Assembly (NCBI GenBank): GCA_020205615.1 | Contig: CM035170.1 | Location: 32,054,123 to 32,118,122, forward strand | Origin: Panax quinquefolius | Taxonomy: Eukaryota; Streptophyta; Magnoliopsida; Apiales; Araliaceae | Direction: 5' to 3' | Length of the DNA stretch: 64,000 bases | Shown: piece after piece, positions 1 through 10,350 of the stretch | Numbering within the stretch: the stretch's first letter is position 1 | Layout of the letters: each line of letters starts with the position of its first letter | Program-made: the position numbers and the translations under genes | Notes under the pieces: model-generated | Database searches by the model: none | Told to the model about the DNA's origin: nothing | What the model saw: only the letters and a program-made list of their open reading frames with translations

Positions 1-900
1 ACACTAGGTTCATTCTTATTTGTGATAAAATCAAACTCTTTTGATTTATTTCATCAAAGTGAATGTTCCATTTTTAAGAAGCTTGCTTCAATCCATTTCT
101 CTAATGTCTATAACTCTTACCTCATCGTATTTAACTAGATCATCATCTTCTATGATACGTACCTCATCATCATTATTCATGATGAATCCATACCTCCCAG
201 GTATCTTCGGTATTATTCCAAATTTACGATTCGATTGTGGTACAATAGGTCTATCTACAGGTTCCTCTTATTTGAATTATAGTGTCTGTGGTTCTTGAAC
301 TCTTCAAGATCTATTATCCTTTCACTAGCCCCTTCAATGATAAACATCTTTGTCTTAGAAAGCAATGTTTTTCACAACAAACACCTTTTGCTAAGTAGGA
401 TTATAGAACATATACCCTAAACTTACTTTAGGATGTCTCACAAATTTGTACTTGTCAAATCTTGTCCCAAGCTTATCCTTTGAAACCTTTTCACATAAGT
501 TGGACAACCCCTTATCTTAACATACTTAAGATTAGGAATCCTCCCTTTCCACAACTTTTATGGAGTCTTGGGGCGGATTTTGAGGTTACCTTTTTCGTAG
601 ATAGACAGCCATTTCTAGAACATTATCCCAGAAGGATACTGGAATGTCGGTAAAATCATTATGGACCGCATCATGTCCAATAAGGTACGATTTTTCATTT
701 CTGATACACCAATCAATTATTGCGTATCAGGAGGCGTCCATTATGAGAAAACCATTTGAGATGATCTAGAAACTTATTATACAAGTATTTATTCCTTGAT
801 CTAATCAAAGAATCTTAATACTTTGTCAATTTGTTTAACTTTAGAATTCTTTGAATTTCAAATAATTCACACTTGTATTTCAGTAAATACATACATTCAA
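1..900 (-). pseudogene. copia integrase core C-terminus and hinge to RT (broken)
   Basis: Read on the minus strand this stretch shows collinear pieces of plant copia integrase: MRSIM near 690-675, KLWKGRIPNLKY near 560-520 (counterpart of the WKGRKPNLKYL block), LGYMFYNP and KVFVVKNI near 425-350 (the YFYNP...KVFV block). It then shows the hinge with PIVPQSNRKFG and GRYGFIMNNDDEV near 245-150, which precedes reverse transcriptase in this family. Several in-frame stops and frame changes interrupt it. The catalytic aspartates and glutamate of integrase were not located with certainty. The rest of pol lies beyond the left edge. Confidence 0.75.
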
Positions 901-952
901 CTTTTTGAATAATCATCTCCTTTTCTTATACTAGTTTGTTCAATTTACAAAA

Positions 953-1300
953 TTATTTTTCACGTAAGTCAAGTATACAAAATCTATTAAATAATATTCC
1001 AGTTCTATACAAAACATTATTATTATAAATAGAACAACAATTGTTCTTAAATATAATACCAAAGATTTCATTGTCCAACAATAAAATGGAAATAATGTTT
1101 CTAATGAGAACTGGAATACAATAACATCTTATTGACTTAATAGATTTGCCAGTAGGCAATGCTAAACAATAAGTTCCTATGGCTAATAAATCTATATTTT
1201 TGATAACCAAAGTCATCCAATACCCAAGTTGAACCTTGACTTAAAGAAAAATTTATTTTAATCATGAACAAAAACTATATTTGTTACCGAAACTTCACTA
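953..1300 (-). pseudogene. copia aspartic protease, C-terminal half
   Basis: An 87-codon open stretch on the minus strand (1216-953) reads IGTYCLALPTGKS, CYCIPVLIRNIISI and FKNNCCSIYNNN. This matches the C-terminal part of plant copia protease, where a YxLxLPSG block, a YYVPxxxRNIIS block and an NxCSIY block follow one another. Just upstream, near 1230, TWVLDD stands where WxLDTGC with the catalytic aspartate is expected, so the active-site triad looks damaged. It lies between the zinc knuckle of gag and the integrase remnant, as the family order demands. Confidence 0.7.
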
Positions 1301-2001
1301 AGCTTCATTGGTTAGCCTCTGCAAGATGCTTCTCGCAGTTTCTTTCCAGTGTGCAGGCTTATTACAGTGGAAGCAAACTCTTTTGTTATCCGTATCAGTT
1401 TTATTCTTATTATCCTTTGTTTTGCCTTTTTGTTTACCTTCTTTGAATCGTTCTTCTTTCAAGAAGATCCTTTGGCCCCTACAAGTAAGACATGGTCTTT
1501 CTTGGTTGGAAAGTGACTCTCAACATTTTTCAACTTGTTAAGCAAATCAGCGACTCTGATATCTAGCTTGTTCATATGAAAAATTCACAACAATTGTGAA
1601 AGGAGTCCGGGAGTGAGTGCAAGATCAAATCTTGGCATAACTCCCCATCCATGACAAAATCCGTTGTCCTAACTGTTCAATCAAATTGATCATCATTAGG
1701 ACTTTTATCTGTACTGTAGTGTTATCGGTCATTCTAGATCGGAAGAGCTCCTTAGATATCTGATATCTATCAGTCCTACATTCCTCACCATCAACTGCTT
1801 GATGTGCAGGAATATAATAGGAGCATCCACAGTTTCATGCTGACGCTGAAGCACGTTACTCATGGATGCGAGAATGATGCATTGAGCCAACTGTGCATCG
1901 TCTTGTTACTTTCTAATAATAGCAATCTCTTCCTCAGAGGCATTATCTACAACCATTGCAGGGATAGGCGTATTAAGGACATAAGATAGCTTTTTAGCCA
2001 T
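1300..2001 (-). pseudogene. copia gag with CCHC zinc knuckle (broken)
   Basis: The minus-strand start codon at 2001-1999 opens MAKKLSYVL followed by IPAMVVDNASEEEIAIIRK, then DDAQLAQCI and ASMS, the N-terminal signature of plant copia capsid proteins. Further on QRQHET, LIEQL and NFHMNKLD are visible. Near 1370 VCFHCNKP-H-W is the first half of a CX2CX4HX4C knuckle, and the last cysteine is shifted out of frame by one base. An early stop replaces a codon soon after IIRK. Family members are about 250-300 residues; here the frame is lost several times. Confidence 0.8.
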
Positions 2002-2290
2002 GAGAACTATTCTCAAATTCCTTAACCAATTTGAGTAATTATGTCTGATTAATTAACATCTAATATGTTTCGCAGTGATAGTAATTTAGACATTGTAAAA
2101 TTCTATAAATAAATTTGTTCTTAACAACATTTTAGCATACATTCTTTTATTAATTACCAAAATAATTTAGGTCTTGTTTTAAATTGGTATCTTTCACTAT
2201 TTTCTTCAAACTATATTACCCTCACTTATATATTTCGGCAAAATCTAATTAAAGATTTGTTAGTGAGAATAAGAATCCCATTTCAAATGT

Positions 2291-2605
2291 ATATAGCCTT
2301 GTGGTGACACAACAAACTATATATAAATAAATAGGTAGACAACTCTTGTCAATTACATCAACTATGCAATTCCTTGTATTTTGCCTCTTAAATTATTTTG
2401 ATCAAGTGGTAGCACATCCGAATCCAAATTATCCAAGTTAAGTCCAATCTAGCACTCCATATATTCAAAAAAGAAAAATATTGTCCTTGTGGTGACACAA
2501 CAAAACAATATTGTTCAATTTTCTTTATAAGCATCAATTGTGATAAAATTAACATCTCAAAGAATTAAGATAAGCTTTGTGGTGACACAACAAACTTATA
2601 ATAAT
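2291..2605. repeat. three copies of a hairpin with matching variable stems
   Basis: The 17-mer TTGTGGTGACACAACAA occurs at about 2299-2315, 2487-2503 and 2577-2593. Each copy folds: TTGTG and CACAA pair around a four-base loop. Outside a small internal loop, each copy is enclosed by a different but self-complementary outer stem. These are TATATAG/CTATATA in the first, AATATTGT/ACAATATT in the second, and ATAAG/CTTAT (continued by AATTA/TAATT) in the third. The inner sequence is conserved while the outer arms change together, which is what a conserved RNA or DNA structure would give. The element's own transcript would carry the complement. Confidence 0.75.
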
Positions 2606-3379
2606 TAATTGATACTCTATTTTTTTTTATCATGCTAGAAGGCGACGTTCGATATTCCAAATATCTTTGAACGCTTAGGACTTAATATAAAATATTTGAG
2701 GGATTTGTTATTAATTTGTCTCATCTTGTTTAACGAGCATGCACATATATATATAAAATACGCGTCATATTAATGAACATGCAAAGCATGTTTGCATAAT
2801 ATATAATGTATATAGTATAAGCATGCACATATAGAATATTATATTCTACCTGGATTGATTATGGACTTTTATTCTAGTTTGGTTCACTAGAGTCACTAAG
2901 TGAACAAAAAGGTCAAACCCTAGGGGTGCAAGAATTAATATTTAAATACAACTATTACATTTAAACCCGGGCTCCATTACAAACGGGTCTTCAAGCGCTC
3001 CTTGCTCCTTGATCTCCAATTCTTCAAAATTAATTCTAACTATTCCTATTACAAAACTATTTAAAATAAATAGAAATCTTGATCAGCAGTCAAGGGAAAG
3101 TACATAAGAGGGAGATAAAATTTACATTAAGAAAAAATTAGAGAAGACGAGGTACGCAGACCCCATTTAATAAAACCCATACATTCATGCATTCAACTAA
3201 AATAAAATCCAATCACATTGGTCAATAGTCCATAATTAATCCCATTTATTATCATACACATCACCGTATGCATCAATAAATAACATTCATCTCATGAATA
3301 ATAAACATTTAATATATATATATTGATATCATTTAATGGGCAAATTTAGTTAGTATAAAATTTAATTTTGAATCAAAAT

Positions 3380-3870
3380 AAACTCCTTTATTTTAATCCA
3401 AATTTAAATAAAAATAAACCTCTTTTATTTTAATTTATACAATTTTGAATAAAATAAACTATTTATTTTAATCAAAATAAACTCTTTTATTTTAATTAAT
3501 TATGGAATCCAATTCCAAGAAAAAAAATAAAACTCCTTTATTTAAAGGAAACATGATTCTCTTTCCTATTCACAAATAAACTTCTTTATTTTGAATAATA
3601 TGAAATCTTATTCCATATCTAAATAAACTCCTTTATTTAAGAAAATTAGGATTCTTTTTCCTATTCACCAATAAACTCTTTTATTTTGAATAATATGAAA
3701 TCTTATCTCATATCTAAATAAACTCCTTTATTTAAGGAAACATGGAATCCAATTTCAACTCCAATTAGTTATCATGGAATCCAATTCCAACTCTAATTAG
3801 TTAGCATGAAATTCAATTTTAAAATTAAAATAAACCTTTTATTTTAATATTAAAATAAACTTTTATTTTA
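3380..3870. repeat. array of AAATAAA-loop-TTTATTT inverted repeats
   Basis: About eleven degenerate copies of AAATAAACTCCTTTATTT are spread over 490 bp, spaced roughly 25-110 bp apart. Each copy is an inverted repeat with arms of six or seven bases and a loop of three to five bases. Short palindromes such as TGGAATCCAATTCCA lie between them (near 3504 and 3776). Nothing coding is present. Confidence 0.7.
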
Positions 3871-3911
3871 AACATAAAATAAAATTTTATTTTAATTATA
3901 AAATAAATAAG

Positions 3912-3948
<37 letters not shown>

Positions 3949-3951
<3 letters not shown>

Positions 3952-4286
3952 GGACTAACGATAAAAAAGCGGATTTTTTTTTTTTTTTTTTTAAAAACAA
4001 CTAAAAAAATATTTAATATTTTATAGAACTGAAATTTTTCCATAATATAATGTTTTGGGTATATTTTGAATACCTATACAAAAGTGGTGGTACGGTCTCA
4101 GACAGATCGTATATACATGTTTTGTTATACGTACCCAAATCACACCCAAAACACTGTATTATGAAAAAATTTCAATTCCATAATTATTAATTTATTTTTT
4201 TTAGTTGTCTTTTAAAAAAAAGCAAAAAAAATTAAATAAAAAAAAAGTCCGGACGTTAGCTCCGTCCGGACTGGATCTTGCCTCAT
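3949..4286. mobile_element. MITE-like fold-back element
   Basis: The left arm (about 3950-4060) and right arm (about 4140-4270) are inverted copies. GAAATTTTTCCATAATATAA on the left pairs with a near-complement ending at about 4172. ACAACTAAAAAAAT on the left (near 4000) pairs with TTTTTTTTAGTTGT on the right (near 4195-4208). CGGACTAACG near 3951 corresponds to CGTTAGCTCCG near 4254. The unpaired centre is about 80 bp, around 4065-4140. Long TA runs abut both sides, as if it had entered a TA microsatellite. No transposase is present. The superfamily was not assigned; a TA target would suit Tc1/mariner-type or similar MITEs. Confidence 0.6.
4246..4272. repeat. perfect 10 bp inverted repeat
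   Basis: AGTCCGGACG (4246-4255) and CGTCCGGACT (4263-4272) are exact reverse complements around a 7-base spacer. It stands at the right end of the fold-back element and is GC-rich in an otherwise AT-rich stretch. Confidence 0.85.
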
Positions 4287-4411
4287 TATATATATATATA
4301 TATATATAAATATATATATTAATGAAAGCTTCCTGTTGCGGAGTCAACTTCAAGAAACAAGATGGTATTTCTTTTTGAAAAGACGTGATTCTGCAACATA
4401 ATAATCCGAAT

Positions 4412-4446
<35 letters not shown>

Positions 4447-4549
4447 TTTAAATAAATTTTATGCAACAAATTATGTCCAATTAAATTGTTCTAAACACAT
4501 ATCAATATACATATCAAATTAAAATAATTAATAATTCGCATAAAGGTTT

Positions 4550-4562
4550 GGCTCTGATGCCA
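4550..4562 (-). other. C1 primer binding site (tRNA-Met type)
   Basis: The minus strand reads TGGCATCAGAGCC one base inside the LTR. It matches the usual plant copia primer site TGGTATCAGAGC, complementary to the 3' end of initiator tRNA-Met, with one T-to-C change. It fixes the LTR start at 4564 and the direction of the element. Confidence 0.85.
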
Positions 4563-4563
4563 C

Positions 4564-6500
4564 TGTTAGGTTTGTAATATTCATGAACGCAATCAAATTG
4601 CACAAAATAAGCGAAAACGTGTAAAAATCAGAGTTTTAAAATTTTATAAACCATATACTCGGATCATCCTTTATGCACAATTATTAATTAAACGAAAAGA
4701 TAAAGAACACGAATCATACCCTTGAAGATTCGAGCTTCCTCAGGTACAAGTTCACCTTCAAATCTTTTCGCGTTCATCTTGAATTCACCGGGTTTGGTTC
4801 CTTCCTTTGATCAACGTTAGCCACCCAAGTGTTTGGCCTCTAGAGGTGATCCACCAAGGGAGAAGAAATATTCAAAAGGAAGGTTGGTTGGCTAAACACT
4901 AGTTTTTCTATTTCTCATAGAAAAAGAGCGTATTCTCCAATTATTGGAATTGTGTCTGTTGTGAAAAAATCAACAACAACTCTAACCCATTCACCCATAA
5001 TAAGACTCCTCTTATTTATAGATGTAGGAAACCCTCCTTAACAATTAAGGAATTGAGTTTAATTTTAATTAATTAAATTCCTTTAATTAATTAAGCTCCC
5101 TAATCTTATTAGAGATAATTAATTAAAATCTTTTAATTAATTAGCCTCCTAATCTAATTAGGATATATGAGAGTACTTTATTAATTAATTCCCAAACTCT
5201 TTTAGGAATTAAATAATAATAATAGTAATAATAATAATAAGACTCTCTTATTAATTTATATTTAATATTTTCAAAATATTAAATAATAATATTAAGCTAT
5301 TTAATTTATTCTATCACCATAGATTAAATTAAATATACTTTAACTTATTATTACGATTATGCCATTAACTTCTTAAATAATTATTCTTTCTTTTATTGTG
5401 TGACCCTTTAGGTTCTCCATATTAAACCGGTTGTGAATAAATCAATTGTAATAAATATTTAAATAAAAAATTAAAATATTAATTTATTTAAATAAATAAT
5501 ATTTATTCAATAGGATAAGCGACTAACGATCAACGACTTTCCGGATAATATAGATTTCAATATTAATCATAAAAGAACCTTTGAATAAATAGTTACCGCA
5601 CAATTCAATCCTTCCACCATACAATGTCCCAATTAAATATAAGGCATGGAATTATCATCAAGTCTTATTTTATTTAATTATATGTATTTCGACTCTTAAA
5701 TGCATTAACTCAAATAATGCAAATTAGAAACTCCTTTCTAATTTCATTCTGCCTTGGCCAAGGACTAATGAGATGTCATTTATCGAATCACATAAGATAT
5801 TTCTCTTCTTTTACTAGAAGCGGTAGATTCTTTATTGATCATACATTATCTCCATGTACAACTTATTATACACAAGAATACCCTTTGATATACCCTAAGG
5901 GTCTTAGGAATAAGTTAAAGTATAACTCATCATACACAAGATACTATGATGATCTCAAGTCCAAGGATCACTTGTACTACTATAACTACATGAATTCCTA
6001 TTGACAAGCAAGTAAAACTCCATTAGGTATTCCTTAGCGAGCTACGTTCAGTGAACTTATTCTCTAATAAGCACCTATATACTTGCTTTAGTGTCTCCAC
6101 ACAAATGATCATGAGATCAATCATCCTTATCTAATGAGCAAGCAACGTAAGTACCAATTTATCCGGATTTAATAATCCCCAATTTAGTAATCCAATGATT
6201 GGAAACTATTTTAGTTTTAAGCTTTCTAAGAATTTAGATCTCATTAGAATGATCATCATCATTATTCGAAAAGCATTGCTTAAAACTATGGGTTTATCAC
6301 ATATTATAAAACAGCATCATGTAGATAATTAAAAGTCTTTAATAAATTAATACTTTTTATTAATAAATGAATAAGATTGTTACAAAGTATATGCTTTATC
6401 ATCAAACATGATTGGCTTGTGTGCATACTACTTTCAATAAGCACATAAAGTATTTTATAATCTTTAATGAATTAAGAAATTCATTTCCAAGAACTCGATA
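4564..6500 (-). repeat. C1 5' long terminal repeat
   Basis: It begins TGTTAGG next to the primer site. It holds a minus-strand TATA-like CTATAAATAAGAG at 5021-5009, followed leftwards by a transcribed segment with CT-rich and gene-like composition (4720-4900). It also holds many TTAATTAATT-type runs (5050-5250) and AAATATT runs. The right terminus should read ...CA but was not pinned down. An open frame at 5717-6004 is judged chance. Confidence 0.65.
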
Positions 6501-6544
6501 AGAGTTTACCACCACTATATTCTTGATCTTCTATAAGGCCACTA

Positions 6545-6597
6545 CCTAAGGTTGTTCCCCCACCTAAGATTCATAACATACAGCTCTAATAACAACC
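6545..6597 (-). other. remnant of gypsy element G: leader and primer site
   Basis: CCTAAGGTTGTTCCCCCACC and the following bases match the stretch upstream of the primer site of the sister element at 10300-10350 (CCTAGGTTTTCCCCACCCC...). The minus strand of 6583-6597 reads GGTTGTTATTAGAGC, a worn version of the tRNA-Met primer site. It shows that the LTR at 6598 is the 5' LTR of an element whose body lay to the left and was displaced or lost where copia C1 now sits. Confidence 0.6.
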
Positions 6598-8877
6598 TAT
6601 GACACCCCCAAATTCGAGTACTTCAATTCCCACATGATTTGGTGTTCACTATACAAACATCATATGTCTATCTACCCATAATAATTGAAAGCATAAATAG
6701 ATAGAAATAAATCCTCTCCTTAAGGAGTTACATCATCTGAATTTAATACATAAATCTCAGGTCGCACTAACCTTAAATCTCAAATGCGGAAATATAAACA
6801 AATAATAGTCTTATACAACATTAACATAAGACTAAAACATAAATACATAATCACATAAACAACAAGTCTTCATCACTTGTTAATCTTGCCCTTGCCTTTG
6901 CTAGTAGAAGGCTCGTCGGACCTTTCGTTCTTAACTGCAATGTTATTATTATGCAAGAGTGAGCACGATTGCCCACAAGTTTAATAATGAAACAACAATA
7001 TAATAACATGCGAGTGAATCAAAGACTTCTGGAATAAAAACTCAACTTTTGAATCAAGAATGAATAACAAGAATCAAAAGAACTTCTGAGGGTCATAAGA
7101 CCTTGAACTATGTCCTAGGTTATCAAGGGTTATACTTGAAACCTTTAACAGTCATAAGACTATGCATTCTTCTAGTCGTACTTAGGGGATCGACCACTTA
7201 GTACCATCTGTGCACAATATCTTAACGCTTAACGCATAAGTAATCCCCTCTGAGGTTGTTCATCTCAGTTTGACATTAGAGTCCGCACCAAAGGAAGTTT
7301 GGTTTGGATAATTCAACAAGGGTTCTGAAATTTAGAACGTTCATCAACTATGGACTAGTCTAATCAATAAGGGTTCGCTAGTCTTACAATGTTCAACAAT
7401 AACTGATATTTAAATTGAATAACAAACTCAAGAGGTATACAATAAAATAAGTATTGTATAATAGAATCATACTTTGAAACGATTAATAACCTTTAATATA
7501 ATAATTGAACTTGATCAATAATAACAAGAATTTGCTCGATATAGAATACAAATCTAGAATTTGCTCAATGTAAGGAGGTAAGTTTATAAATCTGCATAGC
7601 GATAACAAGTAGGGTTAGGAAACTTGCCTCGTTCGTAGGTTACACGTTAATTATACATGTTCCTCGATTTAATCCTACATAACATTTATATTCACAATTC
7701 CAGTCAATTATAATGTAACTAATCATCACAAGTTCATTCTTTTATCTAAACTCTGGTTATGACTATACTTAGTCAAATTACCATGCTTATTTTCACATAA
7801 TATCACACTACACGAACAATAAGCTAACTATGCGTTCAAAAATTCAATCAACAAGTAAATGCCTTATTAACATGTTGAGAACCTATTTTAACATCTCATT
7901 CTATGTCTAACACATTTTTATGTTCAATAGATTAGGTTACTATTACATTCCTGGACATGAACAAAATAAAAAAATTTATTTTTGAACAATCTGTCAAGTG
8001 GCGCTGGGGCACCGCCATCAAGCTTGTGGATGGCGTTATGCATGCACCGTATTATGACTTTGGACGATAATGGCGGCATGGCACAAGCTTGGCCATTTGG
8101 TGTCTTGGTGTGGCCTTAAGGCATGGAGTTGGCGTCGTAGTGCAGAACTCCAGTTTTTGAATCTCCAGTTCGCGAAGAACACAAAGCTAGGAGAAATTAT
8201 GATTACATGATCATTAAATACATTAAATTAAACATACCCATATACTAGAATTCGTACATAATCATTACCCAACCTTTATAGAATGATTTTAACAAGTTTA
8301 AACACACAATTACTTGAATCAAATTATATAATTTCACTTATAATTTCGATGAGGCGCACTTATAATTCCAGAAACGTTGAGGTCAGTTAACCCATACGTG
8401 GTTAACTGCTCTCAACTTCTCATAAGGCCATGTTTGGCTACCACTTATTTATTACTTCTATTTATTTTAATTAATCTCTTATAATATAGTTTAATAATGT
8501 CACACCCATACACAATAAAAAACAAATATCTTATTTAATTTAATTTAAATAAAATATAATATAATAATTTCTCATTAATTCACGTAGTCACATAATTAAT
8601 TTTTTTATTTATTAATTATGTCAAATTATTAATTATCTAATTAATTAAAATAATGTTATACTTCTTAAATATTTCATTTAATTCAATAAGCTCACATAAA
8701 TACATATTTTGAATAATTAAAATTCTCCACATTAATTTAATAAATATCACCCATATAATTAAATTAATCTACCACAATTTCATCAATTAATTATTTAATC
8801 CAATAATTAAATCATTGAAAAATATTTGTTTAATTCAATAAATATTTAAATAAAATTACGAAATCTCGTTTGTCACA
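6598..8877 (-). repeat. gypsy LTR (element G, 5' LTR)
   Basis: The start TATGACACCCCCAAATTCG and features such as TTTGGTGTTCAC and AAGTCTTCATCACTTGT (near 6860) match the LTR of element B at 19116 and, less well, that at 10351, so they form one family. It ends GTCACA at 8877. The next base is already gag sequence of element F, without a polypurine tract, so this end is the outer edge of an insertion into F. The expected second copy of the target duplication lies beyond what is preserved. No gene inside; open frames are short and chance. Confidence 0.75.
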
Positions 8878-9116
8878 TTTGGGCTTCAATAGGATCTGTG
8901 GTTCCCCTGATTTCTGGTGGCCCTATCGCATTAAAATCTTTAAAGTTCGCCAATCTAGTGGCTGGCTATTCTCTTGTTCTTGCTGCTAGCGCTCTATTCC
9001 CCATAGTTTGGGCTATCATATTCGCAAAGTTTTGCACCGGGTCTACTTGACCTCCTTCAATATTCACCGACTGCTCTTCTCTTTGATTTCGATTCGATCT
9101 GTCATCTAGGCGGCAT
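8878..9116 (-). pseudogene. gypsy gag N-terminal fragment (element F)
   Basis: The minus strand from the ATG at 9116 reads M-P-P-R and then a sequence closely parallel to the gag of element A at 15640-15887 (for example ANLxxFKD and GPPEI). It is cut at 8878 by the outer end of LTR 6598-8877. A frameshift lies a few codons after the start, as in the sister copy. It is the capsid start of a non-autonomous gypsy element. Confidence 0.7.
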
Positions 9117-9485
9117 TATCTGATTTATATAAAAATCTTACATTAATTCTCTTTCTCTACACAAATTCTTATTAATAACATAATAAGATTTTAACACAAT
9201 TTCTCATATAATCCCATATTTATTCAAATAGCACACAGTACATTTAGTACTTAACACATACAACTATTCCTTGTTAAACAAATATTAGGATTTACCCACA
9301 CAACTTTACACAAAAAGTTGCAATTCTCCACAACTTTACACAAAAGTTGTAATTCTCCAAAATCATCTTAATATTCATACTGAAAATAAAAATTCATACA
9401 AACATATATATATTTACTTATGCTCACACATCGTTCTCGGTTTTACAATCTTACCAAAAGATTCTACTGCTTATACTTAAGTTAT
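9117..9485 (-). other. spacer between ORF1 and gag, element F
   Basis: Noncoding, AT-rich. It is a near-copy of 15888-16256 with exactly the same length of 369 bp. It contains two adjacent repeats of CACAACTTTACACAAAAGTTG-like sequence near 9300-9350 (the ACAACTTTTG unit is partly self-complementary). The strict conservation of this spacer between F and A supports a single family with two separate ORFs. Confidence 0.6.
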
Positions 9486-10145
9486 TCACCGTCTACTCCT
9501 TTCACCAGCCTTCTTCTTAGGACACTTGTTAAATCTGTGACCCATTCCCCCACATGAAAAACATTTTCTCGTATTCGACTTAGGACAATTTGGAGAAATA
9601 TGTCCTTCCTATTTATAATTAAAACAAACATTCTTCCACATCATACATTCGCCACAGACTTACTTCTTCTTCGAGTTTGAATTTTCAGAATTATTATCAT
9701 TGTCATTGTCCCTCTTTCTCTTATTTCTTTTCTTCTTTTGCTTGATTGTTCCCTCAAATGATCCACCAACTTCAGCCTTCATTCTTTCTACCTGCACCTT
9801 CAAATCATTTCGTTCTTTGGTTATCTCGCGTAATGCTCTCTCTGTCTTCCATAACTCCTCAAAAAGAAATACTTTACTCCGGAGTTCCTGAACTTATGTA
9901 GATACTTGATCTTTTTCTCCTTCTTTAGTCTTCACTTTCAACTCCACCTTAGCTTCTTCGGAATCTACCTCCCCATCTTCATTCAAATACATTTCGGGAT
10001 ACTCATCACGATGACTCCCCAGATTCACCATGAGTTCATCTTTTCCAAATTTCTCAACTGACTCACTCTATGCTGGCAACTCGGCTACTGGCATTGGTGT
10101 AACAGCCGCTAACACCTCCGTACTCATTTCATCCTCTCCTGACAT
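9486..10145 (-). pseudogene. ORF1 of non-autonomous gypsy element F: acidic/coiled-coil protein with zinc knuckles
   Basis: From the ATG at 10145 to the TGA at 9486 is 660 bp in one frame (about 219 codons) with four internal stops. The product starts MSGEDEMSTEVLAAVTP and is acidic to about residue 80 (NEDGEVDSEEAK). A heptad-like charged stretch follows (ELRSKVFLFEELWKTE, RALREITKERNDLKVQVER), then a basic linker (KQKKKRNKRKRD). The tail has a worn knuckle (CFNYK-stop-EGHISPNC) and an intact CX2CX4HX4C knuckle CFSCGGMGHRFNKC, ending KKKAGERSRR. The knuckles resemble gypsy gag nucleocapsid; the rest I do not recognise. It lies between the primer site and gag, where autonomous relatives have no ORF. 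Confidence 0.7.
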
Positions 10146-10336
10146 CCTACAATCAGTTTAAACAACTTTATTAGTGCTCCACCAATACGAAATTCATAAA
10201 CATTATGTGTCCACTTATCTCAGTATTGATACACTTCGTCAATCCCTCACTTAGAACTCTAAATGAGTTTTCTCTATCGCGCTTATGGTTATAATCCTAG
10301 GTTTTCCCCACCCCACTTAAGGTTTATAACCTACAA

Positions 10337-10348
10337 CTTTGATACCAA
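10337..10348 (-). other. primer binding site, element F
   Basis: The minus strand reads TTGGTATCAAAG immediately inside the LTR that starts at 10351, a tRNA-Met-type primer site as in other elements of this window (compare 36551-36563). It marks the LTR to its right as F's 5' LTR. Confidence 0.8.
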
Positions 10349-10350
10349 CC

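Larger units (their letters stand above)
2002..4549 (-). other. C1 untranslated 5' leader
   Basis: No coding sequence was recognised in these 2.5 kb between gag and the primer site. The region is very AT-rich and holds three groups of inverted repeats (2291-2605, 3380-3870, 3949-4286), TA runs at 3916-3948 and 4287-4308, an ATT run at 4413-4447, and a GC-richer patch near 2925-3000. A 72-codon minus-strand frame over 3825-4043 is only low-complexity lysine/isoleucine and is not a gene. A leader this long is unusual for a copia element. Confidence 0.6.
1..6500 (-). mobile_element. Ty1/copia retrotransposon C1, 5' part
   Basis: A copia element transcribed leftwards. From right to left it has a 5' LTR starting at 4564, a tRNA-Met-type primer site, a 2.5 kb untranslated leader, gag, a zinc knuckle, protease, integrase and the hinge before reverse transcriptase, where the window ends. 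The order gag-protease-integrase-RT is diagnostic of Ty1/copia. All coding parts carry stops and frameshifts, so it is an old dead copy. The right end is not exact: the LTR must end before the gypsy leader recognised from about 6545, probably between 6400 and 6545. It appears to have inserted beside the primer site of gypsy element G. Lineage within copia was not assigned. Confidence 0.85.

Noticed and set aside
3825..4043. 72-codon minus-strand frame with lysine and isoleucine-tyrosine runs
   Set aside because: Translation of (TA)n, poly-T and the AAATAAA repeats; low complexity only.
4550..4562. tRNA gene
   Set aside because: Only the 13-base primer-site match to a tRNA 3' end is present; no cloverleaf around it, and the same holds at the other primer sites.
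5717..6004. 95-codon plus-strand open frame
   Set aside because: It lies wholly in the copia LTR, has tyrosine/serine-rich composition from AT-rich DNA, matches no domain and runs against the element's transcription.
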